Shown here in pieces: positions 44,651-55,071 of a stretch of DNA of 64,000 nucleotides. The notes under the pieces were generated by a model. The model made no database searches and was not told the DNA's origin. It saw only the letters and a program-made list of their open reading frames with translations. Within the stretch, counting starts at the first letter, position 1, and each line of letters opens with the position of its first letter. Location of the stretch: contig CACVBU010001196.1 in assembly GCA_902728285.1 (NCBI GenBank), positions 310,001 through 374,000 on the forward strand, written 5' to 3'. Both the position numbers and the translations under genes were made by a program. The DNA is from Clytia hemisphaerica. Lineage: Eukaryota; Cnidaria; Hydrozoa; Leptothecata; Clytiidae.

Positions 44651-44882
44651 TTCAACCTAAAAACTGGTAAAATGACTAAAAGTAGACGAAAAATAACCAC
44701 AGGTCGACTTTGTTAGATACACATCTTGAAGATTATTAAATTTGGGACCCTGTCAAATATCTTCAGAGCCTAAAAAATGGACCGTGGCCAGTGGTCACAT
44801 CCTGTATCCAATATTGTCTTAATCATCTGGCTTTGGTGTTATTTTCCATGTTCTTGTGCCTGCAAAGCTCCCTATTGGTACT

Positions 44883-44950
44883 GGGGGAGAGGGCTTTTCT
44901 GTTCGGTTAGGAAACTAATGTTAATAGCATCTGAAATAATAAAGCTTAGA
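44883..44950. mobile_element. Diverged piggyBac-like MITE fragment
   Basis: GGGCTTTTCTGTTCGG, then AATAGCATCTGAAATAATAAAGCTT, parallels 9605-9670 of the piggyBac-like MITE. A TTAACCCTATAAG at 45285 might be the other end. Confidence 0.5.
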
Positions 44951-45304
44951 CATGCCTTTTCTGATGTCGATTGTGCATACTAAAACACGGAAAATTCGAC
45001 ATGAAAGCGATGCTTGGTTGTCAACCAAGGTTGCACAGGTTGCTGGCAAAAGTTACAGTCTTCACATCCTAAATTTGCATGAAAATCCTGATTTTAGCCA
45101 GAAATGAGGCTCTCTCAAAAGTCAGGAACGAAGGTAATGTCCTTTGATCAAATTTTAGGCGCAGACCCTACGACTATGATTTTTACCACATTTAGTAAAC
45201 GTAATCATGGTATGCGTCTAGACAGAGAAACAATTCGATTTACAACCCTGCGACCCGTACAGCCTCTTATTTAGCTAAAATTAACCCTATAAGAACTTCG
45301 CAGC

Positions 45305-45806
45305 TCTCTACATGTACCGTGAAAAGCACAGCTCAAAATCATATATTTACGCTGTGCCGACGAATCGAGATTCTATTCATCGCGCAATCAGCGAAGACAA
45401 AAGTAACCATGACGACCATCCAAGATCTTGGATGAGCGTCATAGTCGATATTTTCATTCCCGTCGTTGAAAACACAACTTACAAAAAGTCATCAATGCTT
45501 TGTAAAAAGAGTCAGTGATAGAGAATCATAACATAAAGTCTGTCTATTATTTCGATTCAATTAAAGTGAAATTTCCATAATTAAAAGTTTAGTAATTACT
45601 GTTATACATTTGGGGATCATGTAAAAGATTTCTTTCGAAATAAACTCATTTCAATTACAGTTGGAGGTTTCTGGGGAAATCGTAAATAGTAAACTGCATA
45701 CTGATACAGTCTGCTAGACATTAATATGGTACTATTTGCTCTTCATCTTTGATTCTTTCTACAGTGATTAGATTGACACATGCGCGATAGAATTTCTATT
45801 ATTAGT
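45305..45806 (+). repeat. Interspersed repeat R, copy 3
   Basis: Direct match to 18157-18639, including ACCGTGAAAAGCACAG, GACGACCATCCAAGATC and CATTTGGGGATCATGTAAA. It ends where the 166-bp satellite begins. Confidence 0.88.
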
Positions 45807-46915
45807 CACTGAGGTGGAGAGCGACCATTTTTGGTGGAAATGATACTTAGGAATAGTGGCTAACATCTTTTGAAGTTTAGAAGTTCAACATATGTCTGCT
45901 CATCGTTGCATGGCTCAAAACGCTAATTAGACGATTTTCAAACTAAGTGGTTGCATAATTTTAGAGCTCCCCCACTGTGGTGGAGAGCAACGATTTTTGG
46001 TGGAAATGATACTTAGGAATAGTGGCTAACGTCTTTTGAAGTTTAGAAGTTCAACATATGACTGCTCTCCTTTGCAGGGCTCCAAACGCTAATTAAACGA
46101 TTTTCAAACTGAGTGGTTGCATAATTTTAGCGATCCCCCACTGAGGTGGAGAGCGACCATTTTTGGTGGAAATGATACTTAGGAATAGTGGCTAACATCT
46201 TTTGAAGTTTAGAAGTTCAACATATGACTGCTCTCCTTTGCAGGGCTCAAAACGCTAATTAGACGATTTTCAAACTAAGTGGTTGCATAATTTTAGAGCT
46301 CCCCCACTGTGGTGGAGAGCGACCATTTTTGGTGGAAATGATACTTAGGAATAGTGGCTAACATCTTTTGAAGTTTAAAAGTTCAACATATGACTGCTCT
46401 TCTTTGCAGGGCTCAAAACGCTAATTAGACGATTTTCAAACTGAGTGGTTGCATAATTTTAGAGCTCCCCCACTGTGGTGGAGAGCGACCATTTTTGGTG
46501 GAAATGACACTTAGGAATTAGTGGCTAACATCTTTTGAAGTTTAGAAGTTCAACATATGTCTGCTCTCCTTTGCAGGGCTCAAAACGCTAATTAGACGAT
46601 TTTCAAATTGAGTGGTTGCATAATTTTAGAGCTCCCCCACTGAGGTGGACAGCGACCATTTTTGGTGGAAATGATACTTAGGAATAGTGGCTAACATCTT
46701 TTGAAGTTTAGAAGTTCAAAATATGTCTGCTCATCTTTGCAGGGCTCAAAACGCTAATTAGACGATTTTCAAACTAAGTGGTTGCATAATTTTAGAGCTC
46801 CCCCACTGTGGTGGAGAGCGACCATTTTTGGTGGAAATGACACTTAGGAATAGTGGCTAACATCTTTTGAAGTTTAGAAGTTCATATGACTGCTCTCCTT
46901 CTTAGAGCAAAAAGT
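45807..46915 (+). repeat. 166-bp satellite, 6.7 units
   Basis: GAGGTGGAGAGCGACC-type unit starts occur at 45811, 45977, 46143, 46309, 46475, 46642 and 46808. Each unit contains TTTTTGGTGGAAATGATAC and ends AGAGCTCCCCCACTG. Units are very similar, implying recent amplification or homogenisation. The last unit breaks off near 46905. Confidence 0.95.
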
Positions 46916-46966
46916 CGAATATCAAACTGAATTTCGAATATCAAACTGAATATCAAACTGAATATC

Positions 46967-47299
46967 GGGGGGGGGGGCGTACGGGGTTTGCGATTTCCGA
47001 AATACCGAATAATTTTGCCAAAATTTCCGAGATTCCGCAAAAAAATACTTGCAATTCCGATACCGATTTTTTGGGTATTTTTCCACGTTTTGACTAATTT
47101 TTGATTTTTCATGTATGAATTCCGAAAAAAGGGGATAAAAACTTTATAATACCGAAATTTCGAAGCAAAAATTCATGAATTTCCGATACCAAAACAATTT
47201 CAAAATTCCGAAATACCGAAAGAATTTTGCCTGATTTCCGAAATTCCGAAGAAAAAAAGGTCGATTTCCGCAATTCCGAAAAACCGTACGCCCCCCCAC
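46967..47299. mobile_element. G-run MITE with CGTACGG termini
   Basis: GGGGGGGGCGTACGGGG and CCGTACGCCCCCCC ends; AATATC at both flanks (46961-46966 and 47300-47305). Repeated CCGAAATACCGA and TTTCCGA words, as in the 17157 element. Confidence 0.82.
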
Positions 47300-47476
47300 A
47301 ATATCAAACTAACTTATTTTTAATTTTCAATTACATGAAATACGATACACACCTGTTTTCCATTTTATGAATATTCATCCTGAGCATGTTGTGTTGTTGT
47401 GTCTCCTTGTTGGTATTGTTTTGTCTCTTTTTGTTTATTACATTTTTGAATAGTTGAAGGTTATCAATACTTCTTT

Positions 47477-47479
<3 letters not shown>

Positions 47480-47509
<30 letters not shown>
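47480..47509. repeat. (TA)n microsatellite
   Basis: Fifteen AT dinucleotides without interruption. Confidence 0.97.
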
Positions 47510-47512
<3 letters not shown>

Positions 47513-47883
47513 ACACTGCTTGGCCTACCTACACAACCCTATTTCCATCATATAGGAGGATATTTTCGTAAAAGGCCGAAATCCTGTGTAGGTCGAAAAC
47601 TGAGGAGCAGATTATGTGTTTTCTTGAAATATTTTTTGACTCATATTGAGTTACTTCTTTCCATCTTAACTCATATTGGGTTGCTTTCTTCCTTATAGTC
47701 ATATTTTAGATCTATAGTTTTGCATTGATTGCATCATATTTTCCTTTTCAACTCCAACCTGATTGATTTTCTGTGAATGTTCATTCTAGATTTTTGTTGT
47801 AATTTGTATTGTCTTTTTGTTTTGTGGGTTTTGTCTTTAGTGTTTCCATTTTGAGTAGTTGAATGTTTTATACTATAATATTA

Positions 47884-49221
47884 GGAGTGGGATATACAGG
47901 GTCATTTTCATTTTTTTCGTCAATCATGTCAAAATAAATTTTCTTTAGCTCTGTATGGCATATCTAGGCAGGATCAAAAAGAATTTTTGAGATATTTTGA
48001 ATATAAAAAATGTGGGAGCCCCTTTTCTGGCCCCCTATTAGACTCATATAAAGTATGACAAAAAATCCCCAATTTGACCTGGAAACCTTAAAATTTCATC
48101 AATTTTGCTGCAATTTGGTACAGGTCCTCCTTGAATAACAATAATAACATTTTGTTAGTATTATTTAAAAAATTTCATTATCGGACGTTTTAGGGCGTGG
48201 CCAAACCCCAAAAAGGGCAAAAAGGATTAGGTAGGTCTAGAAAACTTAGGAATGATATTTTTGCCCTAAAGTTTTGCATACCTACCCTCAATTATGTGTC
48301 TTGACGAATCCTGAGAATATTTCCCAAAGTAAATTCGTTATTTCGTAAATAATTGTTTCGATGTCCGTAAAAAAAGGGGAAATATAGACGGGCTAGGGCT
48401 CATTCATAAATCGTGTAATTCAATTGAAATTCCCTCTAGAAATTGGTATTCTTGATCCAATAACAGTTTTGAAGCCTTTCAGAGTCGAAATTAATGTAAA
48501 AGTTTCAATTTTCCGCTTTCAGATCCCTTTTTACGTCTTTTGAACTTCACTGAGGTAGTGCTAAATTAAGGAAAGTGTTTTTATCACATAGAGCAAATCG
48601 TCGGCAGTTCTACGAGAATTTACATTATTTCAGATATAAAAGAAGTGCTTACAATTCACAAACATAAATTTTGATGGATTTTCTGTTGTTCAAGATCATA
48701 GAAATAAAAGGTTGTCAAGTTTTCATATATTTAGGACGAGAAGTTACTCCCTCTAGATAGGAAAAATAAAACTTTTAAGATTTCACAATTACACTGACAA
48801 ATTTTCACCTGAAGAGGTAATGTGCCAAATTTAAGCAGGAAAGAATGTTTTCTCGCCTTTATAGCCAAGCCTTCCTCTTTTTGCCTGCTTAAAGTCTTTG
48901 GGCTACGCCCAAAATGTCCAAAATTATATTTATCGAATAAATGTTTTGATATACTTTATTTCTGTCCCTGAGGAGTGAATGTGCCAAATTTGAGCGGAAT
49001 TCAATCACTGTGTGTCTCATTTCCAACATAATTTGGGTAGTTGGGTAGATGGAAAACGATTGATTTGAGGGCACAAACCTTAGTCTACAAAAAGGCTTCC
49101 CAGATTTTTTTTCTTCATTTTTGTTCAAAAATTCTATTTGATCCTGTCTACACTTATAATTTAGACCTCAAAAAAATTTAGTTTGACTTTTCTTGAAAAA
49201 TCACCCTGTATAGCCCACTCC
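47884..49221. mobile_element. 1.3-kb TA-flanked DNA element without transposase
   Basis: Ends GGAGTGGGATATACAGGGTCA and TCACCCTGTATAGCCCACTCC (one base skipped), with TA at both sides. It lies in the intron just before exon 49287. The frame at 48889-49128 minus is not recognisable as a transposase. Confidence 0.75.
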
Positions 49222-49286
49222 TATTAATAATATATAATTTTTTGTCTGACATTCTGATATTTTACTTATGTTTTAATTTATTTCAG

Positions 49287-49361
49287 ATATCCTCGTCGCT
49301 CTAAAAGCCGAGATTGACGCATTAACGCATAAAGCATTAGAACCATCGAGACATGAAAAAG
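49287..49361 (+). CDS. Exon of the bZIP gene candidate (25 codons)
   Basis: The acceptor TTTATTTCAG and donor GAAAAAG/GTAAAG bound 75 bp. With a 1-1 phase it encodes ILVALKAEIDALTHK and onward, predicted helical, and joins the next exon as ...RHEK-E-KYARTY. Removing or including it keeps the frame. Its duplicate is at 43542-43622. Confidence 0.55.
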
Positions 49362-49800
49362 GTAAAGTCTTTATTTTTATTTTAGTGATTTTGCGAGTAC
49401 TTTGGCGAGGGGCGGAGGGGGGGGGGGCAATGACCTTGACGACTGACAAGGACATGCCGCTGAAGCTCAAAAAGTTGTCCATGTCAGATATGAATATTTG
49501 GCGAATTTGGGACCTTATCAGAACGAAAAATCGAAAATGTTCTCATTCTCGACTCTAGGACAATTGCCTCCCTCCGTGACAATTGCACCCCGGATAATTA
49601 CCCCCAGACGATTGCCCACAGATAATTACCTCCAGGACAATTACCCCCAGACATTTGCCCACAGACAATTGCCCCAGGACAATTACCCCCAGACAATTAC
49701 CCCTAGGACAATTGCCCCCGGGACAAATTAATCAAATCAAAAAAATTATCTGAATCTAAATTATCTGAACAATTACCTTCGAGAAAATTCTTGATTGTTG
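49362..49800 (+). mobile_element. GACAATTACCCCC-type element, copy 3, truncated
   Basis: It begins directly after the splice donor, as copy 2 does. The minisatellite arm is at 49557-49727. The inverted right arm is missing. Confidence 0.72.
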
Positions 49801-50079
49801 CAGTTAAGGCTTGGGGACACGAGAAGTTTTTTTCGTGTTGGTGCAATGCAACACGCTCCATCCTACTAACCTGAAACGCTTTCTCGTGCCTCCACCCCAT
49901 TTTTCTTTTAATGAAATTTGTGCTTCTCTCGCTTTTGTTCCTGGGACAATGGAGCAAAATTGACTCGAATGCGTTTTACATGCATAAAATTTTAGGCAAA
50001 TTAGATTTGTGTTTAAAAAATTGTGTTTACCCTTTTGGGAACAGAGTGATTGAAACAATCTGGATCCCGCAGTTTCACC

Positions 50080-50433
50080 CCGGGGGCACTGACTTTGACG
50101 GTCGACGTTGACGTGCCAGTAGAGTTTGAAAAGTGGACCCTGTGAGATATGAATTTATGGTAAAATTAGGACCCTGTCACCACGAAAATTGGAAAATCTT
50201 TCCCATTTTCACCCTGAAAAGTGGCAAAAATGACCAAAAATCAGACGAAAAAATGAAAAACTTTCTGATCTCCACCCTGAAAATTGTCCAAAATAACCAA
50301 AAGTAGATCCTGTCGAATACACATTTTGAAAATTAGTAATTTTGGGACCCTGTCAGAAATCTTTACGGTCTAAAAGAGAGACCCTGACCAGCGGCACGTC
50401 CCAGTACCCGATTTTGTGAACCCCCCATCCGGA
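50080..50433. mobile_element. CCCGGG-ended MITE in an intron
   Basis: 354 bp; CCCGGGGGCAC to GAACCCCCCATCCGGA; exact 8-bp TSD GTTTCACC at 50072-50079 and 50434-50441. It lies about 100 bp upstream of exon 50537. Confidence 0.85.
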
Positions 50434-50536
50434 GTTTCACCAGAAAAATCGAGGACGATCAAACTTGTCTAAAGCCAGAGAAACTTGCACCACCTTTTCA
50501 TCTTTCTGATAAATGTTTGTATTTCCAATTTTGTAG

Positions 50537-50836
50537 AAAAGTATGCAAGGACTTACAAGGACATCACCCAAAGGTTTAATCTTTATCTGAAGAAGAAGAA
50601 AAAACTATCCTGTTCAGTGCTTAAAATGATCAGGGCATTGATACTGAAATTTTCAACAATGATGACCAACAATGACCAACTTGAACTGCTTGATGAAAGA
50701 TATTTTTGTCTTCAAATCGTATCAAAAGGAGGTTGTCTGACCAAATTACAACATGACTATGTCAAAGCTGTTGTGGGAAATGAGGAAGCCTTCTTAGAAG
50801 CAGGTTCAGTACTTGAAGAGCTTTTGAAACTTTTAG
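50537..50836 (+). CDS. Exon of the bZIP gene candidate, death-fold-like
   Basis: A 300-bp exon between TTCCAATTTTGTAG and TTTTAG/GTAAAT, phase 1-1, entirely open. The product is helical: a Lys-rich N-terminal part (LYLKKKKKL), then LELLDERYFCLQIVSKGGCL and onward to VLEELLKLL. The order of Leu pairs, a Gly before Leu-Thr, a helix, and a final LEELLKLL resembles the last helices of CARD/DED death-fold domains. This is a pattern-level impression; a helical bundle of another kind is equally possible. Confidence 0.6.
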
Positions 50837-50980
50837 GTAAATTATGTTTACTCCATGCATCTTGTATATTAGTTAAGGTCCTAAATTCATAGAAAGAATA
50901 TTCGAATCTTGCTAACTTCAAAAATCTGATCAGATTTGTTTGCATCTAAGCACATTGAAGTAACTTAATTAGTTCCCTTA

Positions 50981-51706
50981 AGGGCTCTGACCATAGTCAG
51001 AAAATTAATTTTAGTATCTGAACATGAAAGTTATGTTTTAGATTCTTTAACACTTTTAACAAAGAATTGCCTTTATAAATTGCTTTTTAATCAAATCCCT
51101 TAAGAGTAATTAAGAACTTAATTGCAAAAATGACGTTATGAACTTTAAAAAGACGTTAATAATATGTTGCATCACCTTCTTTTATAAAAAGTGCTAAGTT
51201 TTAATGGGTAATTAACCTTTTTGTTTCAAAGTATTTTCAAACTGTTCGCAAAGAATTGAACTATTTTAAATTTTGCGGAAAATTTTTCTAAAAATATGTG
51301 TCAAAAGTTATGACTTTTTTTTTTAAGCAAAATCCAGATAAAAAATTGATGAAAAACCACTATTTTGAAGATTTTGAGACAAAGAAGCATTTACAAAAAT
51401 TTTCCGCAAAAATTTTTATTGTTTGGTAAAAGATACACCATCTACTGCGAAAATTTTTCCAAAATGTTTTTTCTTCGCCGAAACTAAGCTCTTCAAAGTT
51501 GAAATACTCTTCCTCGCAAAAGTCTTCATTTTCTTCTTCATTTTCTTCTTCATCAAATTTTTTCAATGCAATTTTTGAATTTTCAGATTCAGGAATAGTT
51601 TGTCTAACAGAAAATGTATAACATGCCATAGTTTTGTTGGTTACATCAGTCAGAAAACACATTTTAAACACGGCAATTATGAAAAATTCACTATGGTCCG
51701 AGCCCT
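50981..51706. mobile_element. AGGGCTC-ended element, PIF/Harbinger-like
   Basis: 726 bp; ends AGGGCTCTGACCATAGT and ACTATGGTCCGAGCCCT; TTA at both flanks (50978-50980 and 51707-51709), matching the TWA target of PIF/Harbinger. A minus-strand acidic frame (51360-51671, 103 aa) lies inside, with no recognised domain. The paralogous intron at 54357-55071 lacks this element. Confidence 0.8.
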
Positions 51707-52024
51707 TTAAAGTAGGTTTTTATCAATGAAAGATGTGAAAAATATGAGCACCAGTTTGTAATCGGCAAGACTCAAAAATTCTAAACAGTATGATTTCATG
51801 CTTTTGAACTAGTGGAAATTTCTTTTTCATCTTTTTCATCTTCATTTGTCAATATCTAAAAATATTATACTATATAAATCTTTTTCCCTGGAAGTATCTT
51901 TAAGAACACTTTAATAACGCTTTAATGCAATACTAAGAACTTTTCAAAAATTAAAGGTGTCTGTACTTTTAGACAAACTTTAATATTGAACACATATTAC
52001 TGCAATTTATCCTTCTCTATACAG

Positions 52025-52558
52025 CAATGCTTCCACAAAAAGTTACTCAAAGCCGAACTGATTTATCATTAAATCAGCGAAGTGATTTATCATTAAATCA
52101 GGAGCAAAGTATACCCCTGGGATTCCTGATATGGTTCCCCAAATTCGTGGAAAGATTATTGAGAGAACTATTCATACTTGCAATGAACTCACGAAGTGCT
52201 CTACACAGGCAGAACATCTTGCTACTAATTAATGGAATCGTATGGTACTTAAAGAGGGACTATTTCAAAATGTCGCAGCAAGGAAGATACAAAAGCTCAT
52301 CTTGCGATGAAATATATCCTGAAGCATTCACTTCAGAATACATTTACTCTGTAACACCGGTTACAGGGTGCTTGTATTCTGCAATAATGTTTTCAGGATA
52401 TTCGCAATCTTTGTTTGGGAAACTGGGCAAAGGGTTCGATGTGGGATACAACCTATCGAACGAGAAGAAACTTCAATATAAGAGATATAGTGAATGCAGC
52501 AAAGATTTACTTTTACAATGGCATACAAAAATGGTAAGAGCATTTATTTCGTTATTAT
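52025..52558 (+). CDS. Candidate internal or alternative exon of the bZIP gene
   Basis: It starts CAATGCTTCCACAA after TCTATACAG, the same start as the terminal exon at 55072, and the upstream introns are also similar, so it is a duplicate that has diverged. The frame is open to 52656. Donor choice is uncertain: AAAATG/GTAAGAG at 52533 is stronger but ends in phase 0 and would break the frame into 53069; TTATTAT/GTAAAAC at 52558 keeps phase 1. It could also be skipped or be an alternative last exon. The product (about 178 aa) is not recognised; FVERLLRELFILAMNSR suggests an amphipathic helix. Confidence 0.45.
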
Positions 52559-52702
52559 GTAAAACATTTTTTCCATCTCCACTGAAATTTATGACTTTAA
52601 AACAATTAAATTTCAATCCGCAGCTTCAGTCCGTTGTTTTTACCTCCAATGACTAAAAAATCCTACCGCTTCTGTGAAAAGGGGGTGTTAAGCATATTCC
52701 TA

Positions 52703-52977
52703 CTCTTAGGTACCTAATAGCCGTCCACCCCGCTATTTAATTTTTCGAAAATTTTCCACCCAGGACATTCTTATTCCAACCCCCCCCCGCTTATTAATTT
52801 TTGGGAAAATATTTTTGAAAGTTCCTTCTTTTGTCCTAATTTGCTATCAGCCTCCTTTTTTAAAAATTTTCCACCTGGGACATTTTTATTCCAACCCTTC
52901 CCGCTAATTAGGTTTTGAGGTTTTTTCCAACCCCCCCCCCGCTTATTCTAACCCCCCGGCTATTAGGTACCCGAGAG
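52703..52977. mobile_element. TA-flanked MITE with C-runs
   Basis: CTCTTAGGTACCTAATAGCCG and CGGCTATTAGGTACCCGAGAG are inverted; TA on each side. Repeated CTTATTCCAACCCCCCCC units inside. Intronic. Confidence 0.82.
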
Positions 52978-53068
52978 TATTTAAGACAATGTTGATCATT
53001 TTAGAAGTGTCATAGAGCGTTACTTTTAAAAACTAATATATTTTTTTCATCTGTTTCTTTTTTATTAG

Positions 53069-53785
53069 ATATTAACATTGGTGATTTCAACCTACTTAAT
53101 TATGGAATTTTGGAAGACCAATTCAGTTATCTTTCCAACCAATATTCTTCATCGGATTTGAGTTGTCTAAATTCAACTCAAAGATTTGATGAAAATCCAG
53201 GACAATGTCTGACAAATAGTCAGGTGAATAATTCGGAACAAAGTGTATCGTTCCAATCAGCGCCTCAATCCCATCAGAATGGATACAACAACTTAACAGT
53301 TAATGTTGTTAAAAATCAAGCTCCTTCGTGTAGTTTAGTTTTTCCTCAAACTCAACAGACTTATTGTGACAATGTTGTAGGACTTAATCATATAAATTTT
53401 CAGGCGACGGAAAACGAAATATTTCCTGATTTCGAGTACAGTATTCCTGATATATATAATCAAGAGTTTAGCCGATCAGATTCAAGTATTTCGGGATTGA
53501 TCTCAGCCCAGCAGATAAGCAATCAGACGACAATATGTGAACCATTTCAACAAAATAACGATTACCAATCACAACAAAATAATTTTCAACAACAATCTGG
53601 CACTATCAATCAGCTCTCACGTGCAGCGAATGGCAGTGAAGCGTATCATCGCCAAACAAGAACATATAACGCTCAATCAATTATCAACACGCAGTTCTTA
53701 AGGGGAGGACAGTTCTTCGAGAACTCAACTGGAAATGAAAACATCCAATGCGACCAGCCAACTCCCTACCAGCAAGGACAAGAAA
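53069..53785 (+). CDS. Exon of the bZIP gene candidate, Gln/Ser/Asn-rich
   Basis: A 717-bp exon after TTTTTTATTAG, ending GAAA/GTAAAC, phase 1-1. It encodes about 239 residues beginning INIGDFNLLNYGILEDQF, then a long Gln/Asn/Ser-rich stretch (for example QQNDYQ..QQNNFQQQ). Such composition is common in activation domains of transcription factors. No globular domain is recognised. Read-through past the donor stops after two codons, which supports splicing. Confidence 0.65.
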
Positions 53786-54287
53786 GTAAACGTTGATATT
53801 TCACTTTTCGGTCTCACTTTTTCTTCTTTTTCTCGGTTTCGTGACCAATCTTTCTTTCCCAATATTTACTGATTTTTCAAAGCAAGTTATCGTATTACTT
53901 CAAATAGACGCCCCGTGCGTTTATTGATTTTTTTTAGATTTTATAAGGGCGTTTTTTCAAGGGGCCGCTTACTAATTTGTAACCAAAGTCACTTTAGTAA
54001 AGCGAATGGGAACCTCATTTATCGCCTTTTCATTCTTATTTGAGTAGAAATGTGTTAAATTGAAGATCAAAATCAGTTCATACGAGTAAGTTTCCCCAAA
54101 ATCATACTTCCTTACAGCTACTTGTTTAAACGCTTGCTTTCCTAGGGGAAGACGTTTATTCGAAGAGAGATTTTAAAAGAAGAATAAGGGTTTATTTGAA
54201 GTAATACGGTATTTTAAAATCACTTTAATAGTACATCAAAATAACTCTGGAACATGCTAAAAATCTAACGATTCTTTTATTTTCAAG

Positions 54288-54356
54288 GGTTTGATACGAA
54301 TGAGCGGGCTCGCGTACCAGAGACTTTCTTTGATCCTTCAATCAATAGTTCATCAG
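54288..54356 (+). CDS. Short exon of the bZIP gene candidate (23 codons)
   Basis: A 69-bp exon after TTATTTTCAAG, ending TCATCAG/GTATAG, phase 1-1. It encodes FDTNERARVPETFFDPSIN and onward. It joins the preceding exon through AGG (Arg) and the following exon through GCA (Ala). It is too short to stand on composition alone; phase agreement with both neighbours is the support. Confidence 0.5.
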
Positions 54357-54765
54357 GTATAGTAACTGAATATTTATGATGGAGCTTTCAGATTTTAGAG
54401 GCCTACTGAACATTTCAGTAAATGATATTTACCTCATGTATCTTGTAGTTTGGTTATAGTCGTAAGTTCATAGAAAGACTCTTGCTATTTTAAAAACTCT
54501 TATCAGATTTTTTCGCATCTAAGTACTGTGGAGTAGGTCTTTTTTGGCGATTTCTTGGTCGCCTTTTCAGACTTGCTTCAAAGGACGTAATTCTTTATCC
54601 ATGAAAGATGCGAAAAGTTTTGTAATCAGCAAGGCTCAAAGATTCTAACAAAATGATGTCATGCTTTTGAACTAGTGGAATTGTTTTTTTCTTTTTTTTA
54701 TCTTCATTTGGGAGTATGGGAATATATCCGAAATAATCTATCTTTTAGATTATGCACCCTAGAAG

Positions 54766-55022
54766 CAGTGCCGTAGGAAGCATTTGCTTATTGGGGGGGG
54801 GGGGGGGCTTAAGTTTAGTGACACCGCGAGGGCCAACCGTGGTTTGGCCCGAGGGGGGAAATTTTGAAAATTTAAGCTCTAGATTGCTTGAAAATGCACT
54901 CAAAACAAAATGCTTTCAAGAAAAAACAAGAAAAACTTTGCATTTTGCAAAATAACCATTTTTGAAAAAATTATTGGGGGCATAGCCCCCCCCCCCTTGC
55001 CCCCCCAGTTGCTACGGCACTG
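54766..55022. mobile_element. MITE with CAGTGCCGTAG termini
   Basis: 257 bp; CAGTGCCGTAGGAAGC to GCTACGGCACTG; AGAAG on both sides. It sits 49 bp upstream of the terminal exon, between intron and polypyrimidine tract. The paralogous intron has the uninterrupted CCCTGGAAGTATCTTT at 51889-51904. The 67-codon frame at 54752-54955 is part of it. Confidence 0.84.
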
Positions 55023-55071
55023 AGAAGTATCTTTCTATAGATTACTGAGGTTTATTCTTTTCTATATATAG

